A stretch of 64,000 nucleotides of DNA from Cornus controversa (lineage: Eukaryota; Streptophyta; Magnoliopsida; Cornales; Cornaceae), in assembly GCA_026545225.1 (NCBI GenBank), contig CM048848.1:18093353-18157352 (forward strand). Direction: 5' to 3'. How positions within the stretch are numbered: position 1 is the first letter of the stretch; every line of letters starts with the position of its first letter. A program made the translations under genes and the position numbers. Positions 46,016-56,484 of this stretch are shown here, one piece after another. Under the pieces are notes generated by a model, which worked only from the letters and a program-made list of their open reading frames with translations, had not been told where the DNA came from and made no database searches.

Positions 46016-46720
46016 AGTGTATGTATGCTGTTGAAAAGAATGAGTGCTTTGTTTTTTTGTTATTTTATTGAATCAGTAGTTATAGGAATGAGGTTAGTGG
46101 AACATGAGGTATGGAGGTGATTTGTGTGTACGCAATCCGAGAAACTAAACTTTGGGACTTTTAAATTCAAACTATGAATCAGTGGGGGAAGTGTTTTGAT
46201 GAATTTTTGGGTTGATTGGGGAAAGGTAATGGCTGATAATAGCATCAGAAGAGGTGCCCGGCACGAGGAGCAGCTTTGGTGAGTGTAGGGGGAAGATGAT
46301 GAATAGTGTCACAAAGCCCACGCACGCTACCGGCACATGAGGTGCGTGGGCTATGTTCCGGAGACCGTCGGGGATAGGAAAAAGGTTGGGCTGGCCCCAC
46401 TCGAGGAACCCAACCTCTGGGCCCAGTCTCGGATCCACCCGGAATATAAAAATATTTTTTATTTTTTTTTTAAAATGATTAAAAATGTAGAGAATTAGGA
46501 AAAAAATGTTTTAAAAATACTGAGAAATACTGGAAAATTCCTGAAAAATCAAATTAATCTTTTTAGGGCAGAATAGGTTTGGAGTTATAATTTTGGGCTA
46601 GATTTAGTCAAATTTGTTATTCATTTAGTTCAAAAAGTAGGCTTTTAAGTACGAAAACCGAGAGTACGAACTATCCATGAACAGGTAGGTTCTGAAACTT
46701 TACCAGTAGCTAAGATAGAT
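45281..46720 (+). mobile_element. LTR-like segment, probably Gypsy, 3' limit unclear
   Basis: It begins TGTAATGACCCAAAATTTT, the kind of start seen in Tekay/Del LTRs. It has a similar mosaic to the LTR at 432-3698: a (TA)n run at 45982-46012, a GC-rich island at 46235-46440, an A/T homopolymer block at 46441-46480, and gagtacgaactatcc near 46660. No PBS, ACA terminus or matching target duplication was found, so it is a truncated or rearranged LTR. The SAUR does not resume after it. Confidence 0.5.
45982..46012. repeat. (TA)n microsatellite
   Basis: Uninterrupted TA dinucleotides within the LTR-like segment. Confidence 0.95.
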
Positions 46721-47148
46721 AGGATGACACATTCTTAGGTACAATACTCTTGCTAGATTAGGTTCATAGATTAGAAATATAATTTAAAATAAGTATAGGG
46801 CACGTGTGCATAGGAGTGTGAGTGTGTGGCTGATGGTGGCATGATGGCATATAATAAATGTTTAGGTTTTCTTGCTTTCAAGGTATTTACATAGTCAATG
46901 CTCTGGGCTTTCACCCCTATTCTGCTCTCATTCTCGCCCCTAGATTGTGCCCCTTTACTTAATTTAGTGCCTGTAGGGTGCCAGCTATGCGTGTGTTGGT
47001 GTATCCAATAAGGCAAAAAGATTCTAGTTAAAATGTTCATTAGATTGTGTGCACCGCTTTACATGCTGTAAAAATCAGAGCATTTCGCATCCTATTTTTC
47101 CTTCACTCTTGCAGCCCAAGTGGTGGAGAATGTAGGAGGTTGCCACAT

Positions 47149-47160
47149 GGTGTTCTTCTA
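47149..47160. repeat. Target-site duplication, left
   Basis: GTGTTCTTCTA next to the A-tail of the truncated LINE; partner at 47929-47940. Confidence 0.75.
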
Positions 47161-47928
47161 TTTTTTTTTCCAAGGCAAGAAAAACTTTTATTAGAGCAAA
47201 TCAAATATGAATACAATCCGTATGAGCCCTCTCCCTATGAAAGCAGGGAAACATCAGAAAAACACACAGCCTTTCTTCTCTACATAGCATACTGGGCAAG
47301 GCTATGGGCTAAAGCATTTACTTGCCTCTTAACCCAACCGAGCTCTCATTTGTCATGTGCCTGAAGAAAGGACTGAATATCCTCCAAATAGCAGCAATAT
47401 CGACTGAAACTCTTCTCAGATTGATCACCAAGCTGCAATCTCCTTCAATCACCACTTCTGTTAACTCCCATGCTTGAGCCCACTTTAAGGCTATCCTTGC
47501 AGACATGGCTTCAGCTACTAATTCTGAAGCAACCCTTGGGAAGAAGTGAATGACAGCCTTTAATACCTTTCCTGTAGAGTAGCAGCATCGTTGGATTGAG
47601 CTCTATAGGCAGCATCAAAGTTCAACTTCAAAACTCCATCTGCAGGTGCTTTCCATCTCACAAAGTCAGGTTGTGAAGTACTACCTACCCCAGCTTCATG
47701 AACTTCCTTCACAGTCTCTTGAAACTCATGCCAGTGATTTGCAGCTGACTGAACCACTACTATCTCATCAATCTCCTTATGTTCAAAATAGAACTGATTC
47801 CTAGTCTTTCATATGCCAGCATACATAAAAAACCAGACTTAAAAACAGAGCTCTATTTTCTGCCTTTTCCCACAAAATCATAAAATTACAAAACCATTGT
47901 TCCCAAGAGTAACAATGAGATGCCCATA
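47161..47928 (-). mobile_element. 5'-truncated LINE with RNase H domain and A-tail, minus strand
   Basis: The minus strand encodes the RVT_3-type RNase H region of plant LINEs: VRWKAPADGVLKLNFDAAYR (47660-47600), then after a frameshift near 47560 AMSARIALKWAQAWELTEVV and IEGDCSLVINL. At its 3' end the minus strand reads aataaaag...ccttgg followed by an A-run (T-run at 47161-47170), a polyadenylation signal and tail. The element is flanked by near-perfect direct repeats, GTGTTCTTCTA at 47150-47160 and GTGTTCTTCTTA at 47929-47940. This is a textbook 5'-truncated LINE insertion. Confidence 0.85.
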
Positions 47929-47940
47929 GTGTTCTTCTTA
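47929..47940. repeat. Target-site duplication, right
   Basis: GTGTTCTTCTTA at the 5' end of the truncated LINE; one base longer than the left copy. Confidence 0.75.
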
Positions 47941-49425
47941 TGAACATGTTAATTTTATTAAACTACTTTCTGGTGTGCTTTATTATTATTATTACTACTA
48001 TTATTATTATTATTATTTTCTGAATGAGCTTTTAAATTGTTACCCACACGCAGAACATGCACAAAACTTATAGTCAACCTCTCTTGAGGTTAAGATGAAA
48101 ATATAGATTCCCTCAAGCTGTTGAAAGTCCGTTTAGTTTGTCAAAGAAGTTCTCTCTGAATGTTGAAATTGCTTCTTTTAAATGAAATGACATAACTATC
48201 CCTACGCATCCTTCACTTATCCGAAAAAAAAAAACTATCCCTGCTGATCCTTCTAAAACGACAAGTTTAACCCTCTTTATAAGACAAGGAGGAATTGCAT
48301 TGACATTTCATTGTAATTTGATTTTCATTATTGAATACTTATCCTTTCCCTAAAAAAAAAATCATCTATGAAATTCATTTCATCATATACCACTCTCTCT
48401 ATTTCTAACATTTCTCTTTTTGTTCGCTCTGTTCTTTCTCATCTCAACTTATCCAGTTCACTCGTACAAGCCCTCCATCTGACTTGGACACTTCCAGTCC
48501 CAGATCCTTAACCAGCCAATCACATTATCTTTACACTAATCTATAGATAATATTCAATGGTAGATAATGCCAGCAACATATTATGTCGGAGAAGGCAAAG
48601 CATTTGCTCACGTCCTATGCCATTCTATCTTTTAGGTCTATTTACTTGGTAATTGGAATCATTTGATGTGTATATGTATATATGACCTTGTAAGTCTCAA
48701 CAGCACTGTGACCTTTGTGGTTAAAGGAAGAGAAAGAGAGAGGGAGAGATTTCATTTTTTATTTTTCAGTTAATATTATTACAACAAAAGTTAACATGCC
48801 ATTAGAGAGCCATAAATCAGGTAGATAATCCTTTTGAAGGTTGCTTTTTAATGGTGGTGTTAATCATTGATTTGTGTTGGAGGGATTGGTGGCATTAGCT
48901 GAAAGGCAGGGGAAGGATGGAGGTACAGTTGTGAGGGTGAGGTGGATTGGGTTGGGTTGTTTTGAGAGAGTTTTAGTGGGGAGAGAGAGGGAGTTTCAGG
49001 GAGAAGTAAGAGAGAGCTTTAGAGAGAGAAGCAGACCAGTATGGAAGAGAAGATAAGGAGATTAGAGAGGACATAATGGTCTTTTCAGTTCCCTTCACTT
49101 TTGCTAATATAAAAAACTATTAAGATGTCTTTAGCGTAAAACAGTCAATCACATTGATAATTTAACATTGTACTATGTCCAGTGTAATATTTTTTTGAGT
49201 AATGTAATCATTTGGTAAATGTCAATCTACCCTTTTGAAATATTTTTTTGGAGTAATACTAAACTTTATTCAAATATTATGTACCATGTCCAGTTGTTTG
49301 AAGTTGCTGAGTTTACTCCATCCGCCAAACTTTCAAGTAGAATAAAAGTTTATTCTTTTTTATTTTTTGCAAGATTTGACTGAATTTATTTAGGTATCAT
49401 TCAATAATTCTTAGTGATATATTTT
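47941..49425. other. Non-coding stretch before the FTA fragment
   Basis: It has a trinucleotide run (TTA)n/(CTA)n at 47980-48017, and purine-rich ga repeats at 48725-48750 and 48960-49040 that create a spurious 60-codon frame. The upstream exons of the FTA gene could not be found here. Confidence 0.5.
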
Positions 49426-49430
49426 TCTAG

Positions 49431-50801
49431 GCATCATAGGCGGTGGGTTGCCGAGAAACTAGGAACTGTTGCTGTAAATAAGGAACTTGATTTCACCCGG
49501 AAGATTTTCTCCATTGATGCTAAAAATTATCATGCCTGGTCGCATAGGCAGGTACGCTTGGCCTCTTCTTTCCTCCATTATGCTAAAGATTATTTACATA
49601 ATTTTTCTAGATTCTGAATGTTAATATCACTTCTTGTTCTCTGATGGAGTCCTAAACATTCTTTTGTTCGTATTCTTCCATTTTTACTTTTTACTTTCTA
49701 CTTTCAGCACCTTTGGCTTTAACTTCTATTATTCTTTGAGTGAAGTTGAAAGTCAAAATTTTGTTTTTCTATGCAGTGGGTTCTTCAGGCGCTAGGAGGG
49801 TGGGAAGATGAACTTGCCTATTGTCAGCAGCTACTTGAATATGACATTTTTAACAATTCAGCTTGGAATAAGGTAAGGGCGGCAAAGTGGTATACCCATG
49901 GCATGAATGATTTGATGTGGTTTTTGTTTTGTCTTTTGTTTCAAAAATCTTATAGATGATTGGATCATTTTCACATTTAATCTCTTTCATTTACTTTATT
50001 CTTTTCAAGACAAAAACTTGAGTAAAAAAGAAACCATGGAGGCATGGATATAAAGTTTACACTGGTCTGATAAAAATCCCTTGTGGGCTTTTGGATATCC
50101 TTGTGAAGTTTGATGGTTGGTTAGCTACTTAACTCCATTTGAAAAAACTTTCCAAAATGATTGTATCTGTGTTTAGCACAAATATTTTAAATACCTACTT
50201 CAAAAAACTGAAGCCAAAAAGATACCATAAATCTCAAGTTTTTTTATAGAGATCCCTTGTTGGCTTTGATTTTTTTGGAATTTGATGGGTAGCTCCATTT
50301 GGAAAAACTTTCTAGTTTTTGCAAAATGCTTTCAGTTACAAACACAAATCTTATATTTAGCATTCATATCATGCTATGCCATATATAATTTGATTGTAAA
50401 TATGTATTCTTTTTCTAAAATTACAAACAACTGTGAACAACTTGCAAAGTTTCCGATTTTTCGTTTTAATTGCAAGGTGCATAGTGGTTTCCTTTGATTC
50501 ATTTTTTTTTCTTTTTTTGGCATGTCTCTCTCCCACCCTTCTCCCTCTTCCTGATTTATTTTATAGTACTTTTTGCTAAAGCTGGCATTATCAACGGTCC
50601 AAACTTTTTCCCAGTATTGTGAACGGTTAATTCCTGAATTAATATCAGATTTATCCTGGCATCACTCTTGTGTTCCATCTCTTGCAGCAGTTTTTTTTTA
50701 TTTTTACTTTATATTCTTTTCTTTGATTTGGCATGCCTAAACTCTCCTCTTGCAGAGATATTTTGTAGTAACAAGGTCTCCCCTCCTCATGAGGCCTAAA
50801 G
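49431..50801 (+). pseudogene. Protein farnesyl/geranylgeranyltransferase alpha-subunit gene fragment, three exons
   Basis: Exon 1 (49431-49551; acceptor tttttctag, donor gtacgc) reads [20 protein letters not shown] then [11 protein letters not shown]. Exon 2 (49777-49872; acceptor tctatgcag, donor gtaagg) reads [20 protein letters not shown] then FNNSAWNK. Exon 3 (from 50756; acceptor cttgcag) reads RYFVVTRSPLL. These are adjacent PPTA repeats (W-x-H-R-R-W pattern) of the shared alpha subunit of protein farnesyltransferase and type-I geranylgeranyltransferase, which prenylate CaaX proteins. All splice sites look usable, but N- and C-terminal exons are absent. Exon 3 shifts frame and ends at 50801, where duplicated NAC 3'-flank sequence starts. 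It is an unspliced genomic fragment, not a retrocopy. Confidence 0.9.
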
Positions 50802-51300
50802 GTCACTAGTTCATACTCATTTTTCTATCAGTTTGTCAATTCTAAATTGCAAAGAGCAAATGAGACATTAGTTTGGACCTTCTAATTGTAAATGCTAATA
50901 TGGAGATTCAATTATTTTGTAAGTAATAAAATGTGTTTATGAAAGTTCAGCCCCTCTGGATTATGTTGCAATGTCTGAGTCTGTTGACGTTATTTCCTAT
51001 TGTTGTTCCTCTGCTTATGCAGCTACTCAATATCTTCAGCTGTTGCTTTTGGTCTACCAATACCACTATTTAGGATATAATTGCTGCTATTGTCAATTAG
51101 GTACCTTTCATTGCTTCTTTTAGATTCCCAACTCTACTCCTGCTAATTGCTAGCTTCTACTATCAATTATACCTGAAACTCGTCGTATATGATTGAATCA
51201 AGTATCTCTCAGGATAAAATTTTTTATAAATTTGCAGTGAAAGTTTGTTTATTACTAGTATTATTCTTATTTTTACTATCTTTAATTTGTTGCAATTACT
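50802..51300 (+). repeat. Duplicated NAC 3' flank, copy 1
   Basis: This matches 63516-64000 almost base for base, with a few short indels (13 bases at about 50898 are missing in the other copy; cagtctgag-like bases near 50975 also differ). It starts inside FTA exon 3 without any NAC coding sequence. Copy 2 is at about 56485-57470. Confidence 0.9.
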
Positions 51301-51312
51301 CTACTTATATGC

Positions 51313-52075
51313 ATGCTTGATTTAGATGGAGCTGAATGGCCATGTAGTTATATAGTTCAACTTATATTGATCCCATACGGTAGTGTGAACCTGAAAGGCA
51401 GAACATTAAAAAATTTACTATCCAAGCTTATCTTAATTTGCTGCTACTGTTATGTGCTATGGAGGGAGAGGAATCTGAGATTCTACTCTAACAGCTATAA
51501 GGGAAACACTGAGTTTGTTAAATTACTCAAGAGAACCTGTGTTAAAGCAAGAATGGAGCCTTCCTCAATCTGAGATTCAGTTAATTTGTCGTCGTTATAT
51601 TTGGAATTCTTATGCTCGGTTTCTTTGCCTCACTGTTATCTCTATTGTTGATTACATATGGAAGATGGCTGCCCTGCTTCTGAAGTCTATATATAGACAG
51701 TCTTTGCTTAGATCCAAATGCCTCATAATAGCTTTAAATGATTTATAGAATTTGCTTTGAGAAACTGATCATTTTTTCTCCTTATGTTCTTAGGTTTTAT
51801 CTTGTATTTCCTTATGAGCTGATGGATTTGGGGATTTCTCAGCTTGCTGCTGATTTTTTTGGCTATTTTTAGTCTTTTTCACCTTCTTGGCTATCTTTGG
51901 TGCTTGTGTAACTTTGGCCACCCTTGTGGTTTGTTGCCTCTTGGCCATTTTGGTATAGTTTCCTCATTTATACAATCTACCTTTATCTTAAAAAATCTCA
52001 AATTTGGTGAGAGGCTTCCATGTAATTGGTTGTCAGTTAGGACAAAGTACGGAGTAACTGATGGATGAGATATTG
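51313..52075 (+). mobile_element. LINE ORF2 C-terminal fragment and 3' end
   Basis: The frame 51313-51573 reads VNLKGRTLKNLLSKLILICC, then YVLWRERNLRFYSNSYKG. It matches the C-terminal KGKSLKxxIxKLxxxAxxYxIWxERNxRxF region of plant LINE ORF2. A T- and G-rich stretch with repeated ttggc/ttgct words (51840-51960) follows as a probable LINE 3' untranslated region. It sits between two parts of the duplicated NAC flank (50802-51300 and 52080-52240), so it inserted into that copy. Confidence 0.7.
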
Positions 52076-52079
52076 TAAA

Positions 52080-52240
52080 ATGAGGTTGGGACTAAACCGG
52101 ACAAATTGTTAATCAATGATTGCAGCTTCATTCAGTGGTGTAAGGATCATTTCTTCTGCGTGCTTAATTGACATTGATAGTTGTATGTTATCATGGTAAT
52201 GAAGATTTTATTGGTGTCTAAAGTGCTACTTTTGAATTCG
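52080..52240 (+). repeat. Distal part of NAC-flank copy 1
   Basis: Homologous to 57335-57470 (shared words: gcttcattc, cttcttctgc, atgcttga/gtgcttaa, atgaagattttatt, gtctaaag/gtctgagg tac). Confidence 0.65.
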
Positions 52241-52675
52241 AGCAAGCTTAGAAAAACAGCAGTCAAGGGTCAAAAGCATTAAGCACACTATGAGCAGACA
52301 GAGCCACTTAGGACTCTGCTATCTGTTGGAATGAATGCATGAACTCTGCCACTTGGATTCTCTGGTATCTTTGAATTTAATAGGGCACAGTCTGCATCTA
52401 ACCAATTCTTTAATTTGGCCAATTAACTAATGGGCGAGCAGTATGAGTTCCTAAATGCAGTATATACTGCAATGAAACAGAAGTCTGTTGATAGTGTGAG
52501 TGATATTTCCTACTGCACCCCAATTGTATGCCACCCAATCAAGCAGTGAGCTCCATTACCATGATGGGGGATTAATGTAGGCTCTACATTGAACTTAACC
52601 TAATTTTCATATGATATTAGAGAAGGATCATCCAAGGAATAATTGACAGGTAGATTCAATAGGAAACAATAGTTG
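52241..52675. other. Non-coding stretch
   Basis: No gene or repeat recognised. Confidence 0.4.
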
Positions 52676-52679
52676 GGAA

Positions 52680-53215
52680 AATGAATAAAAGCCACAGATG
52701 GTCTGTCCAAGGCTTGTAGTCTGTAGTTTGCAGCTAACCAGAGGATGAAAGAGTGTCTAGGTATAGCATGTTTGAACCAAACAGCTTTAAACCAAGGGAG
52801 TGGTAGGTGTGGGCAAAAGAGAAATTAAGGTTGGGGGAAGGAACCGAAATAATCTTATCTTTGACAAGAGGGTTGAGAGCAGGAAGGGTCGTGGGGTCAT
52901 TAAACCTGATATGATTGTTTCTGGTTATAGACTTGACCTTATTACACAGATTTAGACCAGCAGCTGAAATCTTTTCTTGAGAGGTTCTGCAGATCAAAGG
53001 CCCAAGGGGTGCCATGAATCAAACCATAACCTGGTGTCAAACTTTCTTCCATTCCCAAGAGTTGTAAGGTGGTGGATTCAAATTCCAGAAACTTTGCCTC
53101 TTGATCAAATATAGATTGGGAGTTAGCAATAAGAATGTTGCATATTTGTTTGAGTCTGACTATCTTGTTTCTCAACTCAATATCAGGCAGCTCAGAACAA
53201 ACACTTTCTGAAATA
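52680..53215 (-). mobile_element. LINE zf-RVT relic plus an unidentified upstream frame
   Basis: The minus strand at about 52790-52690 reads WFKAVWFKHAIPRHSFILWL, then AANYRLQALDR: the zf-RVT block of plant LINE ORF2. Upstream in the same sense, KDKIISVPSPN fits the usual DKxxWxPSxNG segment. Further upstream, 53215-52942 has a clean frame (ELRNKIVRLKQICNILIANS; FLEFESTTLQLLGMEESLTP) preceded by an acceptor-like tgtatttcag. I cannot place it; it could be divergent LINE or a host exon. Confidence 0.6.
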
Positions 53216-53477
53216 CAAAAGGTTAGGTTTGTCTTGAGTCCTCCCCATAACTCTTGAAATGGATAATGTTGGTAATGTCCGAGGTACTATTTTATCTTTT
53301 TAGTTTGCAAGGTAAACTGCATCAGCTATAGAAGTGCAATACAAGGCTATACAGAGAGGTGTGCCTCTCCTTTACAAATTATACTTATCAGCTCTATCTT
53401 CTCTTTTTCTCGGGGACATAATATATAAATATAAACAAGCTTTACTTATGGAAGCTGTGTAATCCTTCTACAAACTC

Positions 53478-54060
53478 AGTTTGGACCAAATCGGTTCACA
53501 GTTTTCTGCTTAAAGGCAAGAGTTTATGGGAAATTCATGCCCCTCAAGACTGTTCTTGGTTTTGGATGAAGTTGATTCAACTAAGAGAGACTTAGAGGTT
53601 GTGTTAAACACAATATTGGAGATGGAAACCTCACATCAATGTGTTTTGACAATTGGCATCATATGGTCCTTTGCATTCCCATTTATTCTTCTACAACAAT
53701 TTCAGAATATGGAGTGCTCAAGTCTGCCAAAGTCTGCTCCATCATCTATAATGATCAACAGAATTGGCCTGTTGCTTTGTCCAGTACTGCTTAGCTCCTT
53801 CATCTGATCAGAAACATGTCTACTTCTTCTGCCATCATCAAGGCATGGCTCGGATTACATTTCTTGGACTCTAAATCCCAATGGCGGATTCACTACTACT
53901 TCAGCTTATCAGTTCCTTCAGCATTTTTTGTAGCAGAGTCAGTTGGGATCACAGTTTGGTTTCCAAATGCTATTCCCAGATGCACTTCTATTTTATGGCT
54001 AGTTATTCATCAAAGGCTAAGTACTCAAGACCATTTCTAAGAAACATAAACCTTTACCAA
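53478..54060 (+). mobile_element. LINE ORF2 relic (zf-RVT region)
   Basis: 53478-53590 reads KGKSLWEIHAPQDCSWFWMK, then LIQLRE (family: LLKGKSFWxxxxPxxCSWTWRKLLKLR). 53945-54035 reads VWFPNAIPRCTSILWLVIHQ, then RLSTQDHF (zf-RVT). Frameshifts and stops separate the parts. It is opposite in orientation to the neighbouring relic at 52680-53215. Confidence 0.8.
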
Positions 54061-54429
54061 TCAATGATAACAAATTCACATATACCAGATTCATGAATAC
54101 AAATTTGAAAGAGCTTATTGATTAATAGAAATGGAAAAATGGTTGTTCCATGAACCAAACCACTGGAAATCAGTGCTATATTTGAAATGTAAAACACTTT
54201 TAAAAAAACAAAAGAAAACTCATGAGTTATTGAGACCATTGTTGAACTCTCAGCTCAGGTTATAAGGTAAATTAAAACTCCCAATCATCTTGACTAGCCA
54301 TGTCTTCCTTGTATTTATATCATTTTACTGATCTTGGTTGAAGAAAGTGACCGCTGAAGCAAGTATTTTCGTAAACTTACAATTTTGAAGACTCTTACAT
54401 GTGTGCCAAAACTAGTTTGAGCCACCTTA

Positions 54430-54620
54430 CCACATACAATCTTGGGGGATGAGTCATTGTTATTTAAAGCTTTCAAGCATATATACTTTGCAAACTGAAA
54501 CTTTCTTGAGGCCCATGGTGCAGCAAGAGCATCTTGGGTATGGAAGAGTCCTATTGTTCCTCTGTGCACCAAAGAGATACAGCAATTTGGGTGGCAGATT
54601 TGATCAATCATTCTACTAAA
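54430..54620 (+). mobile_element. LINE ORF2 relic
   Basis: The plus strand reads GDESLLFKAFKHIYFAN, then NFLEAHGAARASWVWKS. It is closely related to the element at 58970-59090 (GDDSLLFKVFKNKYFAN). The longer open frame on the opposite strand (54683-54315) is a shadow of it. Confidence 0.7.
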
Positions 54621-55725
54621 ACATGGAAAACTGATGTTATGAATAAAATCTTTAACCAGAGGGAAAGAAGATGGCATTATCACCTTCTTGAACTTTAGTT
54701 TGAGCGAGGTTGGCTAAATGAGCTTAACTCAAATAACGGTTTCTTGGTATGAGTCAAGTTCAAGTGATGCTTGAATATATATTTATCAAATTTTATCGAG
54801 CCAAGCTCACAAAATTTATCAAAGAAAACATGAAAATTGAACTCTCCAATGTGCTCCACACTAGTACCTCACACACACACATAGTTAAACATAGAAACAA
54901 TGTATAACCAATTGAATGTTAACATTAATAATGTAAGTATTCTAGCCAAAATTCTGTTCCAGTATAATGGTGCAGTGTTTGCAAGGCAATGTTGGTTTGA
55001 CTTTTCTACCAATGATTAAAGAAAAAATTGAACACCTAAAATACTCTAAAATGACAAACTATGCATTAATACCAAAAAAAACATTTAATTACCATCAAAC
55101 AAATGTGAAATGGCCACTAAGAATTGCATTGTTAATGTTTCACTCTTGGATAGATCCAATTTCATGTTTGCAAAAACCATCTACTTGAGGAGCTCGAATT
55201 CACTATCCTGCGAGAAAGATATTGAAATTGGTTTATTGATTAGGTTACAAAGAATTATAGGGCTTAGAGCAGATTTTGAAGCTCTTGCATCTTCTATTGT
55301 ATCTGTTTCATGAGACTGAACAACGGTTCATGAACGTTGTTGCTCATAACTTGAATCAACTTGAGGTTGATCTCAAATCCACTGTAGAGTTTCTTGTGCA
55401 CAACTGTTGAGTAATTAATGAGATATATAAGAAACAAATTAGGAAACTAATTAAACAGTTGTACATTCTGCTCCCAAACCAAACAAACTCCAGGTAATAG
55501 ATGTGCATGCATCCATGTTATATATATACTCTATTTTTACATACCGGCCATCATTACTTTCCAAGAATGGAAAGAGAATAAAAATAAAAAATACTTTGTG
55601 TGAAGATATGTTTTAATTAGCCAATCATTTTGCACTGGGAAAGTCTATTACTTATTTCCTAGTACTTTCCTTACACTTGAAGAGGCAATATAACAGCACT
55701 CTACTACTAGCTAAACTTAGGGTTA
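54621..55725. other. Mostly non-coding stretch
   Basis: A short frame at 55110-55313 (DIEIGLLIRLQRIIGLRADF) looks somewhat protein-like but is not recognised. Otherwise nothing is seen. Confidence 0.35.
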
Positions 55726-55731
55726 GCCTCG

Positions 55732-56480
55732 GGGTCATTGGATTATGCATGAGTAGTCACTAGGTGGTCTCAGTTTGGATGGGCTACAACTACAAGATCA
55801 TGATGATTATTTTCTTTGCAAAATTAAAAGAGATGATTCTAAATGTCTCAAGAGAGCACCCAAGCATGAGGCTCATCCTGGAGCTATTGATTATGATCTT
55901 GGGTACACTGACCAGTCATGTGCTGGGTACTTGGAACAAAAGAAGCATGTGGTATCCAAAGAAGAAAACCCAACTCACAAGAAGATGGGGTATTCTCAGG
56001 CCTCTACTCTTGAAAACTTTGATACTACTATGCAAGGATATCACTGTTTATATGATCAATCTGTAACAATGGCTCATCAGCTACTTAATGCATCATTTGA
56101 AGCAACTGCAACGTCCAATCTGTTAGCATAGTCCCACATCGCCTGGGTACATTTGGAATGTGTAGTGTATATACACATGGGCACCCTCTCCTTATAAGCT
56201 GGTTTTTAAGGATGAGTTCTACCCATGGGTTTATCACAATCAACCGCTGCCAGCACATGGGACTAAACCGTTTGATGGCATTACAACGAACTCTTCATCT
56301 TCAATAGAAGACCAGCAGATTGAGTCATTTTTGCAGAACCTTGATTTTGAAACTTAATTATTTGCAAACAACATTGATCCAGAATTGGAGGCAGGCCTCA
56401 ATGCTGTCTCTGAAGTACTTACGACATCACTTTCAGTTGGCAAAATGGATCAAATCCAAGAAAACGTTTTGCTATTTTAA
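55732..56480 (+). pseudogene. NAC-like pseudogene, 5'-truncated, interrupted by a solo LTR
   Basis: Homology to the NAC-like gene at 62321-63499 starts abruptly at about 55732 (HWIMHE, then TAG at 55754 in place of TAT). It continues LSLDGLQLQDHDDYFLCKIK, i.e. NAC subdomains D and E, then the C-terminal part. A 116-bp LTR insertion at 56121 follows, then KPFDGITTNSSSSIEDQQIE, a stop at the LDFET boundary, and NIDPELEAGLNAVSE to the end LLF and TAA at 56480. The DNA-binding half is missing. Its C-terminus carries an EDQQIESFLQNLDFE segment that the full copy lacks, and it has only one copy of the 45-residue repeat that is amplified there. Confidence 0.9.
56121..56236 (+). mobile_element. 116-bp solo LTR (TRIM-like)
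   Basis: It begins TGTTAGCATAGTCCCACATC and ends GGGTTTATCA. It is bounded by perfect 5-bp target duplications CAATC (56116-56120 and 56237-56241). The cctctccttataagctgg and ggatgagttctacccatggg segments resemble short LTRs of plant terminal-repeat-in-miniature elements. CTTATAAG could be its TATA region. Excision in mind restores NAC-collinear sequence, so boundaries are firm. Confidence 0.85.
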
Positions 56481-56484
56481 GATG

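Noticed and set aside
48874-49056. 60-codon frame upstream of the FTA exons, considered as its first exon
   Set aside because: It is a product of gagaga-type repeats and does not match the FTA N-terminus.
54315-54683. 122-codon minus-strand frame
   Set aside because: The plus strand carries recognisable LINE sequence (LLFKAFKHIYFAN), so this is a shadow.
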